A stretch of DNA of 64,000 nt from Lindgomyces ingoldianus (Eukaryota; Ascomycota; Dothideomycetes; Pleosporales; Lindgomycetaceae): positions 5,871 to 69,870 of the forward strand of contig NW_022985172.1 of NCBI RefSeq assembly GCF_010093535.1, written 5' to 3'. Positions 34,929 to 45,899 of this stretch are shown piece by piece. Made by a program: the position numbers and the translations under genes. How positions within the stretch are numbered: the stretch's first letter is position 1; each line of letters opens with the position of its first letter. The notes beneath the pieces are model-generated. The model was not told the origin of the DNA. It did not search any database and saw nothing but the letters and a program-made list of their open reading frames with translations.

Positions 34929-37900
34929 ATGAGTGCTGCAGCTCCCCTCCCACCGCCAGGACCCCGCCCCCGCAACGCAATGAAGGGCTACACCAACGGC
35001 GCCCACAGCGTTGGCGCTCCTGGCTGGAGAGCTGGCGATTGGGGGGCTGATGGTGGAGGCGATGGCGGAGGTGATGGCGATGGCGGAGGCCCTGGAGCGG
35101 CTTTTCCATCCATCGCCGACATCACTGCCTCGGCGAACGAGAAGGTGAACGAATTAAGACACACGCCGGTATGGTGGTTGTCCTGGAGCTGCCTCATGAC
35201 ACATTCGCTAATCTGTGACAGATTGGCCGGCTAATGGCGGTCGGCGAACACCACTTCAAGAGCGCCATTACCATGCTCAACAGCCGGAATCCTACTGGCG
35301 CGTTCTGGGAATATCTCGTCGCTTACCAAGTAGTTGTCGATGTCCTCCCTCGACACCCCGACTACTACGATAAAATTGACGTCAGTCGAGGCAGCTTGCA
35401 CCGCGACTTCAAGGAATTGACAAAAGTATGTCCTCCGACTAACTGCCCCCCTTTGTGTCAAATGCGCAACCTCTAATAAGACAGCAGGACGTCAGGTCTG
35501 CCGAAGAGCGCTTCGTACGCATAAAAGAAATCATTGTGAACGACAATAAGAGAAGCGGGGTCCTCTCATCAACATCGCCATCCTCCACAAGCACACACCA
35601 CAGTTCTTCACGTGACTCGCGCCTATCAAACGGCTCAATCATTTGGCCGCGGGATGATGAGCTGATGCTCCCCGATGTACCAACCGCCTTGCCCCAGGAT
35701 GGGCGCTCTTCGCTGGCTGTTTCGTCGGAATCTCCAAGGAAGAAACCAAGTGTACAGCCAAAGCCTCAATCACTGCATGGCCGGGCACTACACCAAACCA
35801 GTGCTCCAATTAATGGCTCCACGGCTACCGATGATCTCGCCCAACGATTTGCTAGGCTTAGCGGAGCCTCCGTTCCAATTAACACCGTCGTTGGAAATAC
35901 AGGCGCAGACTTTTCAGTTAAGATGCCGTCACCTTCGGATTACCATTCCTCGAGTCAGCCCCTCGGCCCTCGCGACATGCCACCACCCCCCGCTCCTCCT
36001 GCTTCCCTGCATCCCCCAAAATTAGCTCTCAGCACTCAGATGTCCGCGGCCATGCCTAGAGAGCCAAGTCCTACGTATAGTCCGGCCAGGAATTTGTCTC
36101 TACCTCCGAGTATTAATCCCCCGAGAAGCACAGCCCGAAGTATGGTAGGCACAGGGGGTCGCAGCAACTCGTTAGCAGCATCCAGTGCTTCTGCGTATCC
36201 ACCAGGCTCAAACGGTGACGCAGACTCATACTTCCCGCCCCTAACTAGTGACCAGGGGAGCTCGTCTGCTAGGCGGAAGTCAGTACATAAGCCCATGGAG
36301 CTACAGATAAATGTGGACAAGCTTTACGACTATATTCGAATGTATAATCTCCTTTTAATAGACGTACGCAGCCGGGAAGAATTCGACTCAGGCCACATCT
36401 ATGTCCACAACATCATGTGCATTGAACCAACCGCTTTACAGGACGGTTGCTCTGCCGAACAACTCCAGGATCGCCTCGTACTGTCTCCAGATGCGGAGCA
36501 ACTAATGTTCGAGAGACGGAATGAGTATGACTTGGTGATATACTATGACGAATCTACGAAGTCGAACGCTTTCCTCAACAAATACGTCCGCAATGAGAAG
36601 GACACTGCATTGAAAAGGTTATACGACACTCTCTACGAGTTTAATGCCGAGAAACCCTTGCAACGGCCACCAATTTTTTTGATGGGAGGTGTAGATGCGT
36701 GGACAGAGTTAGTAGGGACTCAAGCGCTGAAAATGTCCACTACCGCCACAGTAGCCACAAGCGGGCAAGCTAGGTCTCGTGCTATGAGGCGTGCCCCTGC
36801 TGCTAGTCACATTGCTTGGGCGAATCTCCAAAGGCGTCGGCTGCGAGAATACACGTCAATGGATCCCGAAGAAGAGCGAAAATGGCTCGAGGAAGCCCGA
36901 CGAGGGAGAGCAGTATTTGAACAACCCCTAGCAGAGGAAGGCGAGGATGAGGAGCTGGGCTCACCCATGTATCGGACCCCTGAGGATTTCCTTCGCCGGT
37001 TCCCGGAGGTTGACGTTGAACAACAATCGATGATATACCCACCCTCTCGACCTGCCCCTCCTACAGCTCAGTACGTTGCGCCTCCCATTCCGCAAGCGCC
37101 TTCCCGCCCACCACCATCAGTGCCGAGAGTCAGTTATAGCGGGGTTCATGAACGACAGCTCGCTCCCCAAGCCCGTGCCCAACAACTTCCTGTCTATATT
37201 TCTCCGGGTCGCTATGGGCAGATCAGGCTCCACAAAACTGGCCTCGTCAATTTTGGAGTTACCTGCTATATGAACTCCGTAGTTCAATGTCTGGCTGCTA
37301 ACATGGATCTTTCCAACATTTTCCTCTCTCAGCGATATCAGAACGACCTCCAGAAGGAGAACTGGAAGGGGACCAAAGGCATCATACCGGAAGCCTACGC
37401 GACCCTAATTTCCAACCTGTTTAAGGGTGACGTAGGTTCCATCCGGCCGAGCACCTTCAGGAGAGTTTGTGGACATTTCAACTCTCAATGGACCACCGAT
37501 GAGCAGCAAGACGCCAAGGAATTCCTCGAGTTCCTTCTGGATTGCTTGCACGAGGATCTTAATATCACATGGGCAAAGCCACCACTAAAGCAGCTATCTG
37601 AAGCCGATGAAATTGCACGCGAGAAACTTCCTCGACAATATGTTGCAAGAGTGGAGTGGGGCCGATATCTCTACCGGGAAAGCTCCTTGATTGGTAACAT
37701 GTTTGCTGGTCAACATGCATCGCAGCTTACCTGCGCTACATGCGGAACCACTAGCACTACATATGAAGCCTTCTGGAGCATTAGTGTTGAGATTCCCCGC
37801 GACCGGCCTGCCGACGTAAGAGAATGCTTGCAGTCGTATTGCTCCACGGAACAACTATCTGGAGACGATATTTGGCGATGCCCACACTGCAAACAGGACA

Positions 37901-38385
37901 GAGAAGCCACGAAGAAAATCACCATCACCCGAGCCCCAGACTTCCTCGTTTTACATTTAAAGCGATTTAGCGCTTCCCGAATGGAGAGTGCACGTAAGGT
38001 CCGCACTCCAATCAACTTCCCGCTTCATGGCTTAGACCTTGCACCTTACATGGAGCCACCGATCACAGAGGAGCAGGAGGCGTACGTGATATCTCACGCA
38101 AGAGATGCCGCAGCACAATTAACCGGCCTAAAAACCGATCCGACAATGAACGGGCCATACATCTACAACGCGTACGCTGTAATCTGGCATCTCGGCAGCA
38201 CGCTCGGAAGCGGACATTATGTGGCAATGGTCAGGGACAAATCCCGCGGGTGTTGGCGCTCCTACAACGATGAACGGCTGCAAGACTTTGAACCGAGGAA
38301 TCTGTCTGGGAATGATCGGCTCCAAAGCGAAAAGGCGTATATTGTCTTCTACGAGCGCGAAAGGGTTGCTGGAGGTGCATTCTAG
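34929..38385 (+). CDS. DOA4: DOA4-type ubiquitin C-terminal hydrolase with rhodanese-like domain
   Basis: Deubiquitinase of the USP class. The rhodanese-USP architecture is that of yeast Doa4/Ubp5, which removes ubiquitin from cargo at late endosomes. Three exons: 34929-35168, 35222-35425 and ~35485 (or 35488, both in frame)-38385, about 1,114 residues. The N-terminus is Gly/Asp-rich, then a helical MIT-like region (IGRLMAVGEHHFKSAI, RSAEERFVRIKEII). The rhodanese-like domain (LLLIDVRSREEFDSGHIYVH) lacks the active-site cysteine at its loop (VIYYDESTKS). The USP core has a Cys box GLVNFGVTCYMNSVVQCL (Cys near 742), QDAKEFLEFLLDCLHEDLN, zinc-binding CATCGTTS and CPHCK, and a His box GSGHYVAMVRD (His near 1059) followed by WRSYND. 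All catalytic residues are present. Between the domains is a long disordered Ser/Pro region. It starts divergently from VPS27. Confidence 0.94.
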
Positions 38386-39157
38386 ATGGCAGGCATGACT
38401 TTCCATTTAGATTGCAATCATTCATTGATTAGCGAATAGAACGTATTATACGGATAGCACGGTTGGTTGAGGGGCATTGAAGGCGTCGGCGTTTTGCAGG
38501 ATTTTTCTTTTGTATAAGGGGCGCGCAAGTGCTGTTCCCCTCAGCCTCGGCCATGGCAACGGTCCGAGCAGCTCACACTACGGATACTTGGCCAGTCGAT
38601 ATTTTTACGCCTGATGTTTACTCCGTCCTGGAGGACTCGATTGCATGCATGGCGTTGGTTAGGATAGATGTAGTAGATGCTCTGCATGAATGGCGTATGA
38701 TTTCTTCGTATCTAACTCTCGGAACACTTGACATACCTTTGTGGTTGATGAGTTGGAAGATACGCTATTCGAGAGGGGCATGTTTTGTGGGTAGGTTAGT
38801 GAACGAGACTACGACGCGGGCTCAAATTCGGCCTCCTTTGGTTGACAGCGGCGGCAGATCATCAGGGTAACCACATAATCGGGAACTCAATTGCCATGTG
38901 AACAGAACCTATAGACTACTGCAGGGTGAAAGAAGATATTTTTTTTTCTTTTTTTCTTTTCACGGTCACCCGTCATGCTGCAGGGCTGGGACCGACTTGC
39001 CGATCTAAGCCGAGATCGGAAGCGGGCAGGAGCTTGGGCCACTCAACTTTTTTATTATCTCTTGACAGCCCACCACTCTGGTCTCCCCGCCAAAATTCTT
39101 ATTCACACATCGTCCAAACTACACGACACACGCAATTGGAATCTAACACAAGACGAT
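38386..39157. other. Intergenic region; ARG1 upstream sequence with a poly-pyrimidine tract
   Basis: It holds the 3' UTR of the deubiquitinase and the promoter of argininosuccinate synthase. A run of T interrupted by C lies at about 38937-38962. I looked for a TGACTCA general-amino-acid-control site here and did not find one; one occurs inside intron 1 instead. Confidence 0.4.
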
Positions 39158-40723
39158 ATGGCAAAGGGACGTGTTTGTTTGGCTTATTCTGGTGTGTACT
39201 CCCTTTGAGAAGCAAATTATCGAGAGTAAATGGTTGGCTTCGTTGTTCAATTGCTAGATGGAAACTGACCTGACTCACAGGTGGCCTCGACACCTCTACG
39301 ATCCTGCGATGGCTCATCGGTATGCCAATTCCCCTCTAAATCTCAGTCCATACATTAACACATCGGTAAAGAGCAAGACTACGAAGTCGTGTGCTTCCTC
39401 GCCAACGTTGGCCAAGAGGAGCCTTGGGACGAGGTCGAAAAGAAAGCCCTCAAAATCGGGGCCCTCAAAATGGTGATCCTGGACCTGCGTCGCGAATTTG
39501 TAGAGGAGCTTTGCTTCCGCGCTGTGCAGTGCAATGCGAGTTACGAAGGACGGTATCTGCTAGGCACGAGTCTTGCGAGGCCAGTTATTGCAAGGGCGCA
39601 GATAAAGGTGGCGCAGGAGGAGGGGTGCGGTTGGGTGAGTCATGGGTGCACAGGGAAGGGCAATGGTATGTATGGCTGGAGTGAAGATGGCGGAGCTTCC
39701 CCTTCCCCCTACTTTGGATATCGGCTAACGGTACTCCTTCGTTCAGATCAGGTCAGGTTTGAATTGGCATTTTATACGCTTCAGCCTAGTATTAAGGTAA
39801 TTGCGCCTTGGAGGCTGCCTGAGTTCTGTGATAGGTTCAAGGGACGTCAGGATTTGCTGGATTATGCAGCGCAGCATGGGATTCCCGTTACATCTACGAA
39901 GGCTAAGCCGTGGAGTATGGATGCCAATTTGGCTCACTGCAGCTATGAAGCAGGTACTGCAATAAGTTACCCCCAGAGATCGCTGTACTGACTGCCGAAT
40001 TATCCAGGCATCCTCGAAGACCCTGACGTGTCTCCCCCCGACGACATGTGGACCATGACTGACAGTCCTCTCAATGCGCCCAACGAGGCTACCAATATCA
40101 CCATCCACTTCGAAAAAGGCATCCCGGTCAAAGTTGTAACACCCGAGAAGACGTACACCGACTCCGTAGAGCTCTTCACCGCGCTCAACAAACTCGGCTA
40201 CATCCACGGTATTGGCCGCATCGACATCGTTGAAAACCGGTTTATCGGTCTCAAGTCCCGCGGATGCTATGATTCCCCCGCCATGACCATTCTGCGCCTT
40301 GCCCATCTCGATCTCGAGGGTCTTGTCATGGATGCCCAAGTCCGCAGCCTGCGCGATCAGTTCGTGAGCCACCATTGGAGCTACCAGCTCTACAACGGCA
40401 TGTACTTCTCTCCAGAACGTGAGTTCATCGAGAACAGCCTGCTCTTCTCGCAGCGACGCGTCAACGGCGAGGTGCGTCTCACGTTATATAAGGGCAATGC
40501 GTACGTGCTTGGTAGGTCGAGCCAGACGGAGAAATTGTATTCGGAGGAGGAGGCGTCGATGGATACGTTGGATAACTTTAGTCCGATGGATACAACGGGT
40601 TTTATTGCTATTCAAAGCATCAGGTCAGTTCTCCGCAACTCCCTAGCAAGTTGGCTATGTTAACAGTTTTCAAGGCTGAAGAAGTATGGGCTACAGAAGG
40701 CCGAGGAAGGAGAGAAAATTTAA
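39158..40723 (+). CDS. ARG1: Argininosuccinate synthase
   Basis: Condenses citrulline and aspartate with ATP to argininosuccinate, the penultimate step of arginine synthesis, in the cytosol. Six exons reconstruct a complete 412-residue protein: 39158-39191, 39281-39319, 39372-39665, 39747-39953, 40008-40623, 40675-40723. All introns are GT-AG and in phase. The N-terminal P-loop-like ATP site AYSGGLDTST is assembled across intron 1. Other family signatures are [37 protein letters not shown] (spanning intron 3) and the C-terminal [13 protein letters not shown] (spanning intron 5). The length equals the family norm. The three 5' introns cut the first third of the gene into very small exons. Regulation by cross-pathway control would be expected; a TGACTCA is present in intron 1 only. 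Confidence 0.97.
39271..39277 (+). promoter_or_regulatory. TGACTCA (Gcn4/CpcA-type) heptamer in ARG1 intron 1
   Basis: This is a perfect match to the general-control AP-1-like site. It ends 3 bp before the intron 1 acceptor and overlaps the region expected to hold the branch site (CTGAC), so it may simply be a splicing signal. Regulatory use is unproven. Confidence 0.3.
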
Positions 40724-41423
40724 AGCTTGGTGATTTATCAGACTAGGCTTGGAGTCTTTTTCTCGAAGTCTTTGGGGTTATGTGGAACGGGATGGGAGTA
40801 ATGGTGTTAACACAAAATAATTACAGAGATTGAATGCAAACCATGACTTTTCCCCCAACCAAAAAGAACCCTTCAAGTACCCAAAACTTTCGGAGGGTGC
40901 TAAACCTGTAATAGCTTAGCGCAAAGTCAGCTCACACCCTTGTTTGTGATTCGCCGTTGCAATATCATCCATCGACCTGTGCAAGGGTTTCCCGTTTTAT
41001 ACGACTAAATGTGTGTGCATATAGAAGTTTGTCGAGGTGCTTAGTTCCGTCTTCTTCCTTTTTAGGCGATTAATGATACATCGCCAGCTTGTAGCGGAAT
41101 TGCACTTATTGTCGCAAGCCTCGTAAAGATCCATGTGAGTTCCTAATAAACTTGGGTGAGATAATAGCCTGAAGGAAATTATTGCATCATGGGTGTGGCA
41201 GCCTGAACGACTACCTTAGTCCTTGCGAAGCTTATACAGCGCAGTTTAGTTCTGGTCCTTTCACCTAATCCAAACCGTATTGTGTCGAGATTAATGTCCC
41301 TGATCTGAAAGTATCTAAATCATGGAAGTAGTTCTATTTAACAGAATGAGGACTGGAATCATTTATTTATTCTAAAATTTTATTAGCTACTAGAGGTGGG
41401 TTTTGCTATAGTCTCTAGATAGT
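40724..41423. other. Intergenic region downstream of ARG1
   Basis: 3' UTR of ARG1, then AT-rich sequence leading into the transposon-relic island. No gene seen. Confidence 0.4.
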
Positions 41424-41428
41424 GCATC

Positions 41429-41603
41429 TGTGAGAGGTATCGAGCAGGAAACACAAGTCACAGAGAGGGAATGCAGGATAGGGGGTGTAATGAGAGTAAA
41501 CCTTAGGGTCGGAGGAAGAGGTACGGAGGCCGAGGAGCCTATATACCCCGTGCCAAGCCCTTAGGGTACTCAGGGGTTAGATAGCTGGAACATAACCGTG
41601 ACA
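41429..41603 (+). mobile_element. Solo LTR, 175 bp, with 5-bp target-site duplication
   Basis: It begins TGTGAGAGGTAT and ends ATAACCGTGACA, so it has the TG...CA ends of an LTR. It is flanked on both sides by GCATC (41424-41428 and 41604-41608), a 5-bp target-site duplication as made by LTR-retrotransposon integrase. A near-identical copy lies at 52699-52873 with a different duplication. No internal retrotransposon genes are nearby. Confidence 0.85.
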
Positions 41604-41686
41604 GCATCTACCTTGACTGGTGCATCTAGATATATTTGAATCTTTTCTAAACTTGGTCGCTGCTGTTCTAAGCCCACAGCCTTAAG

Positions 41687-42326
41687 CAGGGCTTCCAACA
41701 AGGCGTAGTACTGTACGATTGGGCGATTTTGAGGCCTGTGCGGGTGAGATTTTGTGTACGTTCGTACAACAGGGAGGAGGAGAGGTAGGTGTACGTATTG
41801 TAACTGTTACGTCTCACGTGACCTGTACAAGTAGTACAATTTAATTAAAGTACACTGTACTCTAGTTAAAACAGCTAAGACTATAGGTCCCTAGAGACGC
41901 AAGATTAAGGTCTAATTAACTATAAAATAACTAGTTCTCCCTAGTAATAAGAGCAGATTGGACTAGATAAGGCCTATAAAGCGGCAAGAGGCGTAGTGTG
42001 AGGGGTATTAATTAGGAAACACAGGTCACAGAGAGGGAATGCAGGATAGGGGGTAACAAGAGTAAACCTTAGGGTTAGAGGCAGAGGTACAGAGGCCTAG
42101 GAGCCTATATACCCTGTGCTAAGCCTAGAGTACTAAGGGGTTAGATAGCTGTAACATAACTGTGTATACAAACTTCCTAAAAGAGTAATATAATCTGTAC
42201 TACGTACTGTACCTAGGGCATCATTAAACGTACGGTACAGCTCACGAACTCGGTACGTTCGTACTGAACACGTGACCGTTACGGTTCACTTTGTACGGAC
42301 CGTAGTACGGCCCGTTGGAAGCCCTG
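41687..42326. mobile_element. hAT-like non-autonomous DNA element (640 bp) carrying a nested LTR
   Basis: The left end CAGGGCTTCCAAC is matched by an inverted right end GTTGGAAGCCCTG. The flanks repeat the 8-bp sequence GCCTTAAG (41679-41686 and 42327-42334). Eight-base duplications and CAGGG-type termini are hallmarks of hAT transposons. The interior has many GTACG/CGTAC palindromes and no transposase. Removing the inserted LTR copy (41997-42170) leaves about 466 bp, MITE-sized. Confidence 0.8.
41997..42170 (+). mobile_element. Mutated LTR copy nested inside the hAT-like element
   Basis: It aligns along its length with the two intact LTR copies but differs mainly by C-to-T and G-to-A changes (for example GTCGG to GTTAG, TACGG to TACAG, CCCCG to CCCTG, GCCAA to GCTAA) and an altered 3' end. 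No target-site duplication is recognisable. The pattern is what repeat-induced point mutation would leave. Confidence 0.75.
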
Positions 42327-42334
42327 GCCTTAAG

Positions 42335-44227
42335 GCGTTAAGCATTAGGTAGATAATGTGAAAATTTTATTTATTTATAGTAGATCGCTATACTTGTTAG
42401 TATGAGGAAGAAACTTAGGATAATAGGAGAGGTAGCGAATCGCACTGCAGGCCCCCAGCACCAGAAAACAAAGCAAGAGTGACGGTAAAACACTATTCTT
42501 AGCCCCCATGCTTAGTAGCTCTAATTCTTCGTCTACATTAACGTGCCTTAATTCTTGATAAATTTAAGAATTGGCCGGTTTTTAGGCCATAAACTACAAC
42601 GTGGGGTATCCTGGAAAGTGGCAGTGATTAGCCGGTGAATGCCGTCTTTTCAAACGCCAGCACGCCTGCGCGGTTGTCCCTTTGAATGCTGCGGTTTTGA
42701 TTACAAGCCTTTTTTAAAAACCTGCTCAGGGATGAGTAATAAAGTGAAAACAACCCTAACTTAAGTTCCTAACATAGAACTCTGAGTACGGGCCACGAGG
42801 CTGTAATCGCTTTGGAAAGATCTGTGCGGGTGACTGATTTTGCGTTGAGGGATATCGCTCGTACGTACGACACCCTAAAAAGTGGATGCATTTGCCACCG
42901 AAGACGAGGGCCATATACCCAGCTTGGAAAAAAAATCAAACTCTATTTGAAAATAGCACTATATTTTTACTCAACTAAAACCTTGTATCTAAAATGTCAT
43001 AGAAGTGTAGGCACATCCACCCACAGAACTAGCGCAAAACCTCTAATGGAAATTACAAAACCTTAACGCCAGACACCCAACTCGATTCAATCTTCCCCAA
43101 ACAGAGCCACTAAAAGAAGACTTGGAGACTATCCGTAAAGCCAATGCAAGTGGCAAACGGTCAATCACCTACAAGGTACATCCGAAGAATATATGGGCGG
43201 AAAAATGCACGCCCGACCCAAACCCCCCAAGCTCGAACAGTCGCTCATATGATCTTGCTTTACAGAGTCCTTTCCCAAATCTTTTCACTTACAGCCTTAT
43301 GACGAGTTCCTCGCATAATCTACAAGTTCATATGCTCTGTAAGACGGGACCAAATGGGCGGCGAGGGTTTAATCGTGACCTATAGTCAATGGAATTTGTG
43401 ACTTCATGGGGTGGCTGGGGTTACAATTTCTCTTGCCCTGCAGTGGTTAGCAGCATTCTAGTCTGATTTAAGATGAACTTACCCTGCTGTGCCCGGCAAT
43501 TGCTGACACTGAAAGTGTATAGAATATACCACTCCGACTACACTATTCAGACAGTTCACGCCGTAACTTTCCGTATTCTTAAGGAGTGTATATACATACA
43601 CTCTAACGTATCGCTAGCATATACCATCCGCGTTTACGAGTAACTTAGGAAAGCCCCGTAGTCTTGCCGATAACAAGCATTGCTGTTTTAAGGCCTGGCG
43701 TAGGCAAGCAACCGCTATGAATGAAAATAGATGGGAAATTATACTCATGATCAAGGAAAGTATACATACTAATGGATAATTAAGATTGAAGGAAATTGCA
43801 CTGGAGAATTAGGATTTAAGGAAATCGCACACATGATCATCCAAACATATAGGTTCGTCCGCACAACAGTACCGAGGTGTCCTGATGAATATCGCCAATC
43901 CAATTCCTCAGAGTCCATAGACTTCGTGAGGCAAACCCCGAGGTAACCTAGAAAGAGGTATGTCGGGGTAAAGCAAAACCAACGCCGTTGCCTTGTGTAC
44001 CCGACGGTACGCTAATCTTCCCACCAGTTACTCGGTATCGCTTTTCTGAGAGCCATAACGCCTCATGAATTGAAAGATAGCGGTGCAATGTAACTAGCGG
44101 GAGGACCAGTGCAACGGTTGAGTGCTAGGCGGAAAAAGGAAAACGTATCATGGGGTATCGTAAATCAAAATGAACGCTAAACTCCGGGATATGGCGAACC
44201 AAAACTCGAATCGACTCGAATTGCCGC
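42335..44227. other. Gene-poor AT-rich region
   Basis: No supported gene. Frames at 42812-43066 and 43122-43385 show no motif. A hairpin-forming sequence (GAGTGTAT-ATAC-ATACACTC) lies at 43584-43603. Confidence 0.4.
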
Positions 44228-45240
44228 TCATTGGCATGAAACTAGATGAAGAGAACGAAGAACATTTTCTTCGGAGTCACACTTCGTCTTCCGAAGATGT
44301 CGCACAAGGTTATCCTTCCGCGGATAGGCCTTTCCACAAGGGCATTCGAACTGTTTTGTGATCGGTTTCGTACAGGAGCTTGAACTTGATTGATGACGCC
44401 TTAGGCTCTTCAGGCACGTGAAGCTTTTGCGGCACCCGGGCCGGTTGCATTTGTATGCTTCTCGTGCTTCACGATCGAGCTGATATTTGTGTCGCCTAAG
44501 CTACGTGTGAGCGAATAGCCATGCATATCCAGGCTAGACTGTACATACCTGTACTGTAGTCCATTTGCAGAGGGTTTAATTCGTGGAATTGCGACTTTGC
44601 TTTCGTTTCGATTGTCGAACCCATCCTCTGAGGTCTGATTGGTGTTGGTTGGGCTGGAGGTGCGACCAGATGGTGTGGAACAAGTACCAGAACCACAAGG
44701 AGAGGACGAGGTTGTTGAATTCCCTTGAGAACTAGGGAGTGAAATCTTCATGATAGTGTCAAGGTTGTCTTGCGAGCAACGAACGGAGAAATCTGGGCTG
44801 GAGCCATCGCCAACCACTTCACTTATCCGGAGAGTAGGTAACAGCTGCGGGTCGCAGGTTGGGCCTGTCATCGATTGGGCTAATATAGCATTGTCGGAGA
44901 TTCCAGGAGGGTAACTGTACCCTGTTTTCGAGGATATATTGAGCGGGCTTGGATCTGGAGTGCGGGACTGACTGTAGCCCACTACTGGAAGCTTGTCGGG
45001 ACTTCCTGGGCTTTCACATCCCCTCTCCTCGAAATTGATCCATTCCTCCCAAATTGGCTCCTCTTCGCCTGCAACTGACCGCACTCTATTATCTTCCGGT
45101 ATCCGATTAGTGTCTGACGAAGCCGATCCGTAATTTTGGTCATTGGGACGGGATGAATGGGCCTCAATATTGCTGTAGGGACGTGTACTATAATGCGCTA
45201 CGCGATGATCATGGTGAAGACGCTGGATTGCGTGAGCGGC
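44228..45240 (-). CDS. C2H2/C2HC-type zinc-finger protein, probable transcription factor (5' end unresolved)
   Basis: Two exons are supported: 45240-44549 and 44495-44228, with a 53-bp intron (donor GTATGT at 44548, acceptor TTAG ending at 44496). The second exon reads EAYKCNRPGCRKSFTCLKSL, RRHQ, then FECPCGKAYPRKDNLVRHLR and KTKC before the TGA at 44228. These are two zinc fingers with C-x4-C and C-x-C starts. The first exon is a Ser/Pro/Thr-rich region with an acidic patch (VAGEEEPIWEEWINFEE). If splicing used the other AG five bases upstream, the frame would miss the fingers and end in ATGPGAAKASRA. The exon-A frame opens just after a TAG at 45241-45243. A likely 5' exon is the ATG frame at 45499-45302 (MLSSTATNPAAAESTRSGLE...), but the joining intron was not resolved. 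Expected to be nuclear; target unknown. Confidence 0.7.
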
Positions 45241-45899
45241 CTAGTTATTAGGCCGCTTTCGCAACTTGTCAAATTGTCAAGTCGTAGCAGCGGAGTCCGG
45301 ACTAGATAATCGATGAATAAGCGAGGGAAAATCCTCCTAGTTTAAAGTTTTTGACGTACTCTCGGAAACCGCGTGATTTATGTAGCTGAGCTGTGTATGC
45401 TGCTGTCCGCGAGGGAGACTGTGACTCCCTCGCGAACGACTCTAGACCACTCCTGGTCGATTCCGCTGCTGCTGGGTTGGTCGCAGTAGATGATAGCAAC
45501 GCTGACTACTATTGTGAACTAATCCCACCGCCAAAAGTGCCAATTCATGTGTTTACTAAACAAAAAAGCAGTGAAAGGAAGCAAAATTGGCGAAGCGAGG
45601 AGTTCCTGTTATGCGGTTGTTTGCGACGGAGTGTTGTTGAAAAAGAGAGGCTTTTCGTAGGTATTGGAGGGAGAAATACGAGGAGCAAAAGGCGGAGGGA
45701 GTGTCAAGCTTTTGAATTTAGCCCGAAGACACGGTTTAGGCACATCGAGATGGCGAGGCTGAATCTCCGTTGAGTTGATTGGAGACCGCATTTCTTCTCA
45801 GCCGCTCATGGAGGCTGCGCCACGAATGGAAACGCTTAGCGGAACCCGCACGCTCGACCAGTTGTTAAGAAGCAGCAGCCTACAATGTCCAGCTTTCTT
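45241..45899. other. Probable 5' part and promoter of the C2H2 gene
   Basis: It contains the minus-strand ATG frame 45499-45302, which may be the first exon of the zinc-finger gene, and a 15-base perfect palindromic stretch near 45410-45435 (GAGGGAG...CTCCCTC). No other gene supported. Confidence 0.3.
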
